Shown here piece by piece: positions 36,808 through 43,681 of a stretch of DNA of 64,000 nucleotides; within the stretch, counting starts at the first letter, position 1, and each line of letters opens with the position of its first letter. This DNA comes from Rhodopseudomonas julia (GTDB taxonomy: Bacteria > Pseudomonadota > Alphaproteobacteria > Rhizobiales > Afifellaceae): the NCBI RefSeq assembly GCF_030813515.1, contig NZ_JAUSUK010000002.1:1054001-1118000 (forward strand). Direction: 5' to 3'. A program made the position numbers and the translations under genes. Under the pieces are notes generated by a model. It saw only the letters and a program-made list of their open reading frames with translations. It did not search any database and was not told the origin of the DNA.

Positions 36808-38553
36808 TTACCGACTTGTGCTTTGGATGAGCGGTGTGATGCGGCGAACGGCGACACGCCGGTTCGCCCGTTCCGCGGTCTCCGTCGGGACTTTAAGGTA
36901 TTGTTCGCCGTAGCCCTGGGTTACCAGATTTTCCGGCGGAATATCGAAATTCTCCGACAGCACGATCGCCACCGATTCCGCACGGCGGTCTGACAGTGCC
37001 AGGTTCGACACATCCGAGCCGATGGCGTCGGTATGTCCTTCCACGAGGAAGATCTCGTTGGGATTGCGCGACACCACGTCCTCGATGGCTTGGCCTATCG
37101 CGGAAAGCTGACCTATCTGGCTGCGTGAAATTGCGGCACTGCCCGTGTCGAATGTGATCGCATCCAGATCGACGCGACGGAGCTTGTCGCGCAGACGCGA
37201 GCTGTCGCGAACCTCCTCCAACGTATAGACCCGCTCCACGCTTTCGACCGGCGGCGCCATCAAGGTATCTTCGAGCTCGCCTTCAGATGCGCGCTGCATC
37301 TCGACGATGTAGCGATCTTGCGGCATCTGCAGGTCGAGGGGTGGCAGAGAGCGTTCGAAATAACCGGGCTCATATGCGCGATCGCTGTGATCGTAGCCGC
37401 GTTCGTCGATCAGCACGACCTGGTCGCCATCAGGGTACTGGCGGACGCGCCGAATGATCTCGCCATCATAATCCCGCTCCGTGATGACGCGGATTCCGTC
37501 CGAACGGGTGACGATGGTGCGCGTTCGTCCGCCCCCCAACTCGTCGACCGAGACATCCCGGGCTCGACGCAGAAGACGGTCGGTTTCGCTGTCGGACCGA
37601 ATGAGAAGCTGGCCGTTGCGGCGAACGATGACGCGGTCGCCCGAATCTTGGACCACATCGCCGGAGGCGAAGGGCAGCATGAAGCCGCCGGCACCGCGGG
37701 GGGGGCCACGCCGATCGCGCCGGTCATCTTCGCCCGACCATTCACGACCATCCTGTCCGCGACGGCGGGCGTCTTCGCGATCTGGTCTATCGGCCTGCCG
37801 CACGGCGTCGCGCCGCTGCTGATGCAGTTTCTGGCGCAGCTCGCGCACCCTCGGATCTTCCTTCTCGCCGGCAATGCCGAGCTGGGGCGTTTGGGGAGAG
37901 GGCGCTTCGCCCGGCCGCTCCGCCTCCGGCCGCTGCTGTACGTTGCGCTTCGGTGGTGCTGCGTCCGGTTTCGGCGGGATTGGTGCCTTAGCGGGTGCCT
38001 CCGCGGGCGGCTGTCGCCGTTCCTTCGCCTGCTCCTGTTGCCGACGCAGGAATTCCGCGCCCGGTCCGGCTTTCTTTCGCTGTTGCTCTGCTTCGCGAGG
38101 CTGCTCTTCGCGCCGTGGTGGCGCGGCAGCAGGTTTTTCTGGACGAGCCGGTTCTGCACGCTTTGGCGAGGGCTGAGGCGCGGATTTCTGAGGCGGCGCA
38201 ACTTGTTTCTGCGGCGCCTGTGGGGGCTGCTGTGGCCTTTCGGGCTGGGGCGTCGGCGCCGCACGCTGCTTTGGACCCGGGCCTTGGGGAGGTTTTTGGG
38301 GTGTGTTCGGTTGCGGTTGGGGAGCCTTTTGCGGAGGAGGGCCCGGTTGTCCGAGCTTTGGGCGCTCGCGGTTTTGCTCGCGCTTCTTCTCATCCTCGCC
38401 GTTGCCGCGTCTCGGACCGATATTAGGCGGCCAGTCGGGCTGTCCTGCCTGAGCAAGAACGGTGGGGTCCTCCATGCCGGCGGTGCCGGCGTAAGCGGGG
38501 TGGGCAAACGGCAGCGTGAGCGCCGTCGCCGCGAGCATAGCTGCAAATCTCAT
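36808..38553 (-). CDS. OmpA-family protein with long Pro/Gln/Arg-rich linker
   Basis: The 581-residue protein has a signal peptide (MRFAAMLAATALTLPFAHPA, then YA). From about residue 40 to 290 it is low-complexity, rich in Pro, Gln, Arg, Glu and Ala. Then comes a globular beta-rich part (VVQDSGDRVIVRRNGQLLIR) and a C-terminal OmpA peptidoglycan-binding domain with DLDAITFDTGSAAI and VEGHTDAIGSDVSNLALSDR. It should be periplasmic or outer-membrane bound, linked to the cell wall; no beta barrel is visible. The linker could span the periplasm. The ATG at 38553 is used since the signal peptide starts there. Confidence 0.88.
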   Translation of the reverse strand: MRFAAMLAATALTLPFAHPAYAGTAGMEDPTVLAQAGQPDWPPNIGPRRGNGEDEKKREQNRERPKLGQPGPPPQKAPQPQPNTPQKPPQGPGPKQRAAPTPQPERPQQPPQAPQKQVAPPQKSAPQPSPKRAEPARPEKPAAAPPRREEQPREAEQQRKKAGPGAEFLRRQQEQAKERRQPPAEAPAKAPIPPKPDAAPPKRNVQQRPEAERPGEAPSPQTPQLGIAGEKEDPRVRELRQKLHQQRRDAVRQADRPDREDARRRGQDGREWSGEDDRRDRRGPPRGAGGFMLPFASGDVVQDSGDRVIVRRNGQLLIRSDSETDRLLRRARDVSVDELGGGRTRTIVTRSDGIRVITERDYDGEIIRRVRQYPDGDQVVLIDERGYDHSDRAYEPGYFERSLPPLDLQMPQDRYIVEMQRASEGELEDTLMAPPVESVERVYTLEEVRDSSRLRDKLRRVDLDAITFDTGSAAISRSQIGQLSAIGQAIEDVVSRNPNEIFLVEGHTDAIGSDVSNLALSDRRAESVAIVLSENFDIPPENLVTQGYGEQYLKVPTETAERANRRVAVRRITPLIQSTSR

Positions 38554-38618
38554 CGACGTATCCGTGTTCCGAGCCCCCTCGGACACGGCTAAATCCGTCG
38601 ACGGCGAATTGTTCCGTC

Positions 38619-39179
38619 TTAAGGTGAATTCGCGGCCGGGACGTGGTTCGGCAGGCTGAAGCCTTCCGGGACCGGCAGCTGATGCTCTCGCCGCCCCACG
38701 GCCTCAAATCCGAGGCGCTGGTAGAGCGGCAAGGCTGCGGGATGATCCATCGTGCACGTATTGACGGTGACCGCTTCGGCGCCGCGAGAAAAGGCTTCAT
38801 TGACGGCCGTGCCGAGGAGCCAGGGTCCGATGCGGCGACCCTTCCAGTCGGGCATGAGACCGAAATAGACGAGGTCGACGGTCATAGGGTCTGAAAAATT
38901 GAGCTCGAAGAAGCCAGCCGGTGCGCCGTTCCCATAAAGTACCCAAACTTCGATGCCGTCACCATGAATGCGTTCGGCCAATGTCGTATCGTCGAGCCCA
39001 TGCCGTTCCACCCACAGATAGCTCCGACCAATCGTGGCGTAGAGATAGCGGTAGAAATGCAAGGGGCAGTTTTCGGCGCGCATCAGCGCCAGACGAATGC
39101 CGGCCGGGGGCGGGGGCAGATGCCGCGGAGGCGCAGTCATGCGCAGATCCGTAATCGTGGTCGGAACCAGACGCGTCAT
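38619..39179 (-). CDS. GNAT family N-acetyltransferase
   Basis: The 186-residue protein has the GNAT core with the acetyl-CoA loop in FGLMPDWKGRRIGPWLLGTA and the later LPLYQRLGFEAVGRRE. The substrate is unknown. Its ATG overlaps the sseA stop (ATGA), so it is the last gene of the cysK-alaX-sseA string. A short N-terminal stretch of about 30 residues is rich in Thr, Pro and Arg. Confidence 0.88.
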   Translation of the reverse strand: MTRLVPTTITDLRMTAPPRHLPPPPAGIRLALMRAENCPLHFYRYLYATIGRSYLWVERHGLDDTTLAERIHGDGIEVWVLYGNGAPAGFFELNFSDPMTVDLVYFGLMPDWKGRRIGPWLLGTAVNEAFSRGAEAVTVNTCTMDHPAALPLYQRLGFEAVGRREHQLPVPEGFSLPNHVPAANSP

Positions 39180-40024
39180 TCGCTTCCCCGTTCGATAGGT
39201 GTGTCGGTTCTGCCGCCCCATTCCGCCCATGAACCATCGTAAAGAGCGACATCCCGTTTGCCGGCAGTGGCGAGCGCGAAGCTCAAGACGGCGGCCGTCA
39301 CACCTGAGCCGCAGGATGTGATGATGGGCCTGTGCCAGTCGACGCCGGCTTGCTCGAAAAGTCGACGGATGGTGCCTGGTTCGGCCAGGCTTTTGCCATC
39401 TTCCGCGAAAAGCGCGCCGAAAGGCAGATTGAAAGAGCCTGGCATGTGGCCGCTCTTGAGACCGGGGCGCGGTTCGGCCGCTTCGCCGCTGAAACGCGGC
39501 GCGGGGCGTGCATCGACCACCTGCGCATTCTTGTTGGCGATCGCATTGCGGACCCGCTCGAGATCGGCAACCGCGTCACGGTCGAACCGGACGTTAAAGG
39601 TTGTTTTGGGAGGCGAGGGTGTCTCCGTCTCCAGCGGCAGTCCCGCCGCACGCCAGGCCGGCAGGCCGCCCTCGAGAAGCCGCACATCTGTGGCGCCGAA
39701 CGTCTTGAGCGTCCACCAGACCCGCGGAGCGGAGAAGCAACCCATTCCATCGTAGACGATGATGGTGTCCTTTTCCGAAAGGCCGAGCTTTCCCGCGGCT
39801 TCCGCAAAACCCTCATGGCTCGGCAGCATATGCGGCAGGTCTGTGTCGGGATCGGCGATCCGGTCGATGTCGAAATAGACCGCACCGGGTATATGTCCGG
39901 CCCCGTACTCCGCTTTGGCATCGCGCGCATGGGCGGGGAGGTACCAGGAGGCGTCGATTACTTTCACCTTTTCGTCCGCAAAGTGCTCGTTGAGCCACTT
40001 GGGACTGACCAGCATGGTGCCCAT
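39176..40024 (-). CDS. sseA: 3-mercaptopyruvate sulfurtransferase
   Basis: The 282-residue enzyme has two rhodanese domains. The catalytic Cys238 is in PIITSCGSGVTAAV, and the CGSGVTA loop identifies mercaptopyruvate as donor rather than thiosulfate. The N-terminal WLNEHFADEKVKVIDASWYL and YDGMGCFSAPRVWWTLKTFG are as in SseA. It transfers sulfur from 3-mercaptopyruvate to thiol acceptors or cyanide. The gene lies two bases after alaX and four bases into the GNAT gene, within a cysteine-linked operon. Confidence 0.95.
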   Translation of the reverse strand: MGTMLVSPKWLNEHFADEKVKVIDASWYLPAHARDAKAEYGAGHIPGAVYFDIDRIADPDTDLPHMLPSHEGFAEAAGKLGLSEKDTIIVYDGMGCFSAPRVWWTLKTFGATDVRLLEGGLPAWRAAGLPLETETPSPPKTTFNVRFDRDAVADLERVRNAIANKNAQVVDARPAPRFSGEAAEPRPGLKSGHMPGSFNLPFGALFAEDGKSLAEPGTIRRLFEQAGVDWHRPIITSCGSGVTAAVLSFALATAGKRDVALYDGSWAEWGGRTDTPIERGSE

Positions 40025-40026
40025 CG

Positions 40027-40758
40027 TCAGCTCGCCAGCTGCAGACGGATTCGGCGGTTCTGGCGGCCCTTCTTCTCGATCTTGCCGATCTTGAGGGCGC
40101 CGATTTCGCCGGTGGAGCGCACATGGGTGCCGCCACAGGGCTGAAGATCGACCGAACCATCGGCGCCGATCGCCACGAGCCGGACCTTGCCGGAGCCGGT
40201 CGGCGGCTTCACGCTCATGGTCCGAACGAGGTCCGGGTTGTCGGCGAGTTCTTCATCCGTAATCCAGCGTGTTGTCACGGCGTGGTCAGCTTTCACGAGT
40301 TCGTTGAGCGCATCGGTCAGCGCGTCTTTGTCGATGGCATCCGCCTCGGCGATATCGAAATCGAGCCGGCTCTCCGCCGCTCCGATCGATCCTCCGGTCA
40401 CCGGGAAGGCGATCAGCGAGCAGAGGAGATGCAGGGCGGTGTGCATGCGCATATGCGCGTGACGTCGGTCCCAGTCGAGGATGACTTTCACGTGCTCGCC
40501 AACTGAAGGGAGTTTTGTCTCGCCAGCCGGCACATGCACGATCTCGGATTTGTCGTCGCCGTAGACGGTGGCGCCGATCGCGGCCTCTCCGTCGGCGAAG
40601 AGAAGGCGTCCTGTGTCGCCAGGCTGGCCGCCGCCGGTGGCATAGAAAACGGTCTTGTCCAGGATGATGCCGCCGCGATCGTTGATGGCGATAACCTCCG
40701 CCTCGCATTCCTTCAGATAGGCATCGTTGCGAAAGAGAAGTTCAGTCGGCGCACTCAC
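40027..40758 (-). CDS. Stand-alone alanyl-tRNA editing protein (AlaX type)
   Basis: The 243-residue protein matches the editing domain of alanyl-tRNA synthetase and frees Ser- or Gly-mischarged tRNA-Ala. Zinc ligands are His106 and His110 in MRMHTALHLL and Cys208 and His212 in PCGGTHVRSTGEIG. TVFYATGGGQPGDTG is the conserved N-terminal glycine-rich motif, which points to the AlaX-M subgroup. It overlaps cysK by four bases. Co-expression with cysteine synthesis may link proofreading to serine levels, the substrate used to make cysteine; this is inference. Confidence 0.93.
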   Translation of the reverse strand: MSAPTELLFRNDAYLKECEAEVIAINDRGGIILDKTVFYATGGGQPGDTGRLLFADGEAAIGATVYGDDKSEIVHVPAGETKLPSVGEHVKVILDWDRRHAHMRMHTALHLLCSLIAFPVTGGSIGAAESRLDFDIAEADAIDKDALTDALNELVKADHAVTTRWITDEELADNPDLVRTMSVKPPTGSGKVRLVAIGADGSVDLQPCGGTHVRSTGEIGALKIGKIEKKGRQNRRIRLQLAS

Positions 40759-41804
40759 TCGGGCACCTCCTCGAATGGGATATCGATCGCCGGCGGCTGT
40801 GACAGCCAGGCCGGCACCGGCAGGTTCTTAGCGCGCAGGAAGTCGGGATTGAACAATTTCGTGGCGTAACGTGCGCCATGGTCGCACAGAATGGTCACGA
40901 TACGATGGCCTGGGCCCAGCTCGCGGGCCATGCGGATGGCTCCCGCGACATTGATCCCCGACGAACCGCCGAGACACAGCCCTTCCTTTTCGACGAGGTC
41001 GAAGAGGACGGCCATCGCTTCCGAATCGGGAATGTTGAAGGGCATATCGACGGGCGCGCCTTCAAGGTTGGCCGTGATGCGCCCCTGGCCAATGCCCTCG
41101 GTCACGGACGAGCCAGAGGATTTGAGCTCGCCATTGGCATAATAATTGTACAATGCCGCCCCGTCCGGATCGGCGAGCCCGATCTTGATCGAACTGTCCC
41201 GCTCTTTCAGGGCCATGCCGCATCCAGCGAGCGTGCCGCCCGTTCCGACCGCACAGATGAAGCCGTCGAGCTTGCCGTCCGTCTGCCGCCAGATCTCCGG
41301 ACCCGTGGTTTCTATATGGGCGTTGCGGTTCGCAGTGTTGTCGAACTGATTGGCCCAGATCGCTCCGCTGGGCTCCTCCGCGGCGAGCCTCTCTGCAAGC
41401 CGGCCCGAGACTTTGATGTAGTTGTTGGGATTGCGGTATGGCACAGCCGGAACTTCAAGGAGGCGCGCGCCATGGAGGCGAAGGGCCTGCTTCTTCTCCT
41501 CAGACTGCGTTTGCGGAATGACAATGACGGCGTGGTAGCCAAGCGCCTTGGCGACGAGGGCAAGCCCGATGCCCGTATTGCCGGCCGTACCTTCGACGAT
41601 GGTTCCGCCCGGCTGCAACAATCCACGCTTTTCCGCATCGCGGATGATGCCAAGAGCGGCTCGATCTTTGACGGACTGGCCTGGGTTGAGAAACTCGGCT
41701 TTGGCGAGGATTTCGCAGCCAGTTATCTCCGATGCGTGTCGCAGCCGCAAAAGCGGCGTGTTGCCGACCGTTTCGAGGACGGACGGGGTGATGGCAGCGG
41801 GCAT
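40755..41804 (-). CDS. cysK: Cysteine synthase A
   Basis: The 349-residue PLP enzyme joins O-acetylserine and sulfide to make cysteine. The PLP lysine is in NPGQSVKDRAALG near residue 44, VEGTAGNTGIGLA is the substrate loop, VGTGGTLAG the phosphate-binding loop, and LGGSSGINVAGA follows. Length exceeds the common 310 residues because of a longer C-terminal tail (NPDFLRAKNLPVPAWLSQP). The ATG at 41804 has GAGGAAA in front and starts where homology begins. It heads the operon cysK-alaX-sseA-GNAT. Confidence 0.94.
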   Translation of the reverse strand: MPAAITPSVLETVGNTPLLRLRHASEITGCEILAKAEFLNPGQSVKDRAALGIIRDAEKRGLLQPGGTIVEGTAGNTGIGLALVAKALGYHAVIVIPQTQSEEKKQALRLHGARLLEVPAVPYRNPNNYIKVSGRLAERLAAEEPSGAIWANQFDNTANRNAHIETTGPEIWRQTDGKLDGFICAVGTGGTLAGCGMALKERDSSIKIGLADPDGAALYNYYANGELKSSGSSVTEGIGQGRITANLEGAPVDMPFNIPDSEAMAVLFDLVEKEGLCLGGSSGINVAGAIRMARELGPGHRIVTILCDHGARYATKLFNPDFLRAKNLPVPAWLSQPPAIDIPFEEVPE

Positions 41805-42065
41805 CGGTTTTCCTCGCGTCTTGCTCCCGCGGCGGATCAGGGGTTGCGGCCGCAGAGTTATGGGGGATGGCGCAGGCGAACTCACCTTCGCTCGGGGCGT
41901 CTATCTTCACATTTATGCCCCTCGCACGCTCCGTAAAGGACAATCTCGATTGCAAGCCTGGAGCGATGTTTAGGGTTTACTGGAACCAAGCGACGCCCTA
42001 TCGAGATGCCTCTCGGCACCGGCCCGACTGCACGCCTTGGGGGGCAGCATAGCGGAAGGGTTTCG

Positions 42066-42088
42066 CGCGATAACCTTGGGTTATCGCG
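42066..42088 (+). promoter_or_regulatory. Strong hairpin in the hutP-like 5' region
   Basis: CGCGATAACC (42066-42075) pairs perfectly with GGTTATCGCG (42079-42088) around a TTG loop. It ends 34 bases before the hutP-like ATG and just ahead of its AAGGAA ribosome site. No T-run follows. It could be a site for autoregulation by the encoded RNA-binding protein or a transcript-pausing element. The rest of 41805-42065 holds no recognised gene. Confidence 0.6.
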
Positions 42089-42122
42089 GGCCGGGCATGT
42101 TCTCGCACAAGGAACTCCCCCA

Positions 42123-42539
42123 ATGGACATCAATCCTGACCGTCTGGGTAAGGTCGCGATCATTGCCGCGATCAGCTCGCGCGAGGAGGAAGAGGTCTTC
42201 AAGCAGTATATCGCGGCGAGTACGCGCTTGAAGCTCGGCATCACCTTTGTCAGCGGTATCCGCACCGATGTGACGAAGACATTCGTGAAGTCGCTCGTCG
42301 CCTGCGCTCTCCAAAGCCATATCATTCACCACCATCACAACGAGATCCACGCGGTCATCCATGCCGGGCTCGAATGCCTGAAGGGCGTCAGCTCGGATGT
42401 TGCGGCAGAATCAAGCCTGAAGCTCAAGGTGGCCATCGTTTCAGACGGGAGGTGGCTCGCGATTGCCGCACATGGCGAATCTGCTTTTCATCCCGAAACA
42501 AACCATGAGCGGATGGGCTTCGGGGTCATGCATCTCTAG
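42123..42539 (+). CDS. HutP-like RNA-binding antitermination protein
   Basis: The 138-residue protein resembles Bacillus HutP, a hexameric protein that binds L-histidine and Mg2+ and then grips leader RNA to prevent termination of the hut operon. The metal ligands of HutP (His73, His77, His138) line up here as His76 and His80 in EIHAVIHAGLECLKGV, and His128 in NHERMGFGVMHL; His137 matches His147. The distance from His128 to the C terminus is the same as in HutP. A cluster of four His (69-72) precedes. The ATG at 42123 has AAGGAA. No histidine-use gene is nearby; instead the next operon makes malonate decarboxylase, so the effector is probably different. Autoregulation is possible through the upstream hairpin. 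Confidence 0.8.
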   Translation: MDINPDRLGKVAIIAAISSREEEEVFKQYIAASTRLKLGITFVSGIRTDVTKTFVKSLVACALQSHIIHHHHNEIHAVIHAGLECLKGVSSDVAAESSLKLKVAIVSDGRWLAIAAHGESAFHPETNHERMGFGVMHL

Positions 42540-43040
42540 CGGCAGAGCCGCCGCTTTCTGAGACCGTCTCGGTCGTCGGGCGTGGCATGCCAGGTGGCCT
42601 TGTCTGTGTCACAGCTGCAATCCGGAAACATTCTCCACCTTCAGCGGTGTCACTTCGCTGGAGAGCGCGCACCGAAAAAGGCGAATTGCCTGATCGTTGG
42701 TCGTGTGAGCCTCCGGCTGTCCCGAGGGTGGAGGAGCGCATTCTCCGCCCTTGTTTCTGAACGCCACACCGATCGTCTGTGGGATCCGCCTGTCATTCCC
42801 GCCGATGCTTGTCACCCTTTTGCGTGACGGCGGATGAGGGAAGACAGCGATCGATGATCACAGGATTGTACGTGCATAACTATGAACGACTGCCTCGATC
42901 GTGTTCAATTTGGGGCTGACGAGCGGTGAAAACGTCGCGTTTTCAGATATTTGCGACGATTATTAGAAGTCGCAATTCTATGCCGCCACAACCGCATCGG
43001 AGGGCGCTCTGCGCGCCGGCGGGCTTCGGGCTTCTTCGCG
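42540..43040 (+). other. Non-coding stretch after the hutP-like gene
   Basis: No convincing reading frame occurs in these 500 bases. A GACCG-TCT-CGGTC hairpin at 42562-42574 may end the hutP-like transcript. Base composition becomes more AT-rich from about 42850 on. The listed inverted repeat and promoter for the malonate operon lie at its right side. Confidence 0.6.
42951..42975. promoter_or_regulatory. Inverted repeat TTGCGAC-N11-GTCGCAA
   Basis: TTGCGAC at 42951-42957 and GTCGCAA at 42969-42975 form a perfect 7-base dyad about 110 bases before the proposed -10 box of the malonate operon. An extra AACGTCGC copy stands at 42931-42938. The spacing fits a transcription-factor site; no candidate regulator other than the HutP-like protein is adjacent. 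Confidence 0.45.
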
Positions 43041-43047
43041 TAATTTA

Positions 43048-43091
43048 TTGAAAAACAACGATAATAATCTTTTGTGCGCCTGGCTTATAAT
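43048..43091 (+). promoter_or_regulatory. Probable promoter of the malonate decarboxylase operon
   Basis: A perfect -10 box TATAAT lies at 43086-43091 in an AT-rich island (43038-43095) within GC-rich DNA. The best -35 match at 17-base spacing (43063-43068, AATAAT) is poor, which would suit activator dependence. A TTGAAA stands at 43048. The -24/-12 type was considered and does not fit. Transcription would start near 43098. Confidence 0.5.
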
Positions 43092-43097
43092 GATGCC

Positions 43098-43600
43098 ATT
43101 TTGCCGCAACCTATGTCCGGGCAGGGGTCTGGACTCTTCGGCTTCAGAGTGAGATATACGACTTAAGTCGGGGGTACCAAAACGGGAACCCGATGGGCCC
43201 TCGGGCCACGTGATGCTCCGCCTGGCGGAGATGTACTGCTCCTTCGGGAGCTAGTGATACAGTGATCAGGGGTGACGCCAACCGCATTCGCGGAGGCGGG
43301 CGCCTATCTTGAAAGCCCCTTTGGGGCGTGTGATCTCGTGATTGGAGCAGCTTGGGCGCCCCTTCGGGGAGTTCGTCTCATCCTTTGCTCACACCCATTC
43401 CTCACCAGTGAATCAGTGTTCTCCGTGTCGGTGAACTCCTGAATCTCCTTGCGGCTTTCGGCGCTTACCGGCGTTCGAGGTCAACGGGGAATTGCGCCCT
43501 CGCGCCGCCCGCTACGAGCGACGTTCGGACGCGGCGAAATCGCCAAAGCAGGTTTTGCGCGAACTGCGACCACCGTCAAAGCGCAGCCTGGGGAGGCGAA
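43098..43600 (+). ncRNA. Long structured leader RNA with hairpin-GTGAT modules before the malonate operon
   Basis: About 500 bases lie between the promoter and the first ribosome site with no long gene. Short GC-rich hairpins occur in series: GGCC-CTCG-GGCC at 43196-43207, CTCCGC-CTG-GCGGAG at 43216-43230, GCTCC-TTCG-GGAGC at 43238-43251, GCCCC-TTT-GGGGC at 43315-43327 and CCCC-TTC-GGGG at 43359-43369. After the first, third and fourth, exactly two bases follow and then GTGAT (43210, 43254, 43330). The third and fourth have a second GTGAT after three more bases (43262, 43338). After the second hairpin the same place holds GTACT. A 12-base palindrome CGACTTAAGTCG lies at 43159-43170. The HutP-like protein encoded upstream is the obvious candidate ligand. 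Confidence 0.7.
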
Positions 43601-43681
43601 ATGAGTGCGAGATTATGCAAGCCTCTCAGCAACTTACAGAAAACAAATCCGGGCAGACGCCGGCTTTCGAGGTCGGAGTAA
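43601..43681 (+). CDS. Possible 26-codon upstream reading frame overlapping mdcB
   Basis: The strongest ribosome site here, GGGGAGG at 43590-43596, is ideally spaced for the ATG at 43601, which is out of frame with mdcB. That frame encodes 26 residues (MSARLCKPLSNLQKTNPGRR and six more) and stops at 43679-43681. The mdcB ATG at 43615 lies inside it. It may be a regulatory leader peptide; otherwise a sequencing frameshift would make 43601 the real mdcB start. Confidence 0.35.
   Translation: MSARLCKPLSNLQKTNPGRRRLSRSE

Noticed and set aside
37318-38592. Long plus-strand frame of 424 codons opposite the OmpA-like gene
   Set aside because: It mirrors the Pro/Gln/Arg-rich linker on the other strand; the product is an Arg/Leu-rich artefact and the minus strand has a signal peptide and an OmpA domain.
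43071-43100. Sigma-54 (-24/-12) promoter at TGGC...TGCC before the malonate leader
   Set aside because: GG and GC are separated by 11 bases and the type needs 10; a perfect TATAAT in the same place fits a standard promoter better.
43196-43369. CRISPR-like or repetitive-element reading of the hairpin series
   Set aside because: The hairpin arms differ in sequence and spacing is uneven; only structure and the short GTGAT are shared, so it is not an array or a mobile repeat.
42540-43490. Hidden protein gene in the long gap before mdcB
   Set aside because: All six frames are interrupted or short, with no coding third-base pattern; the right part shows RNA structure instead.
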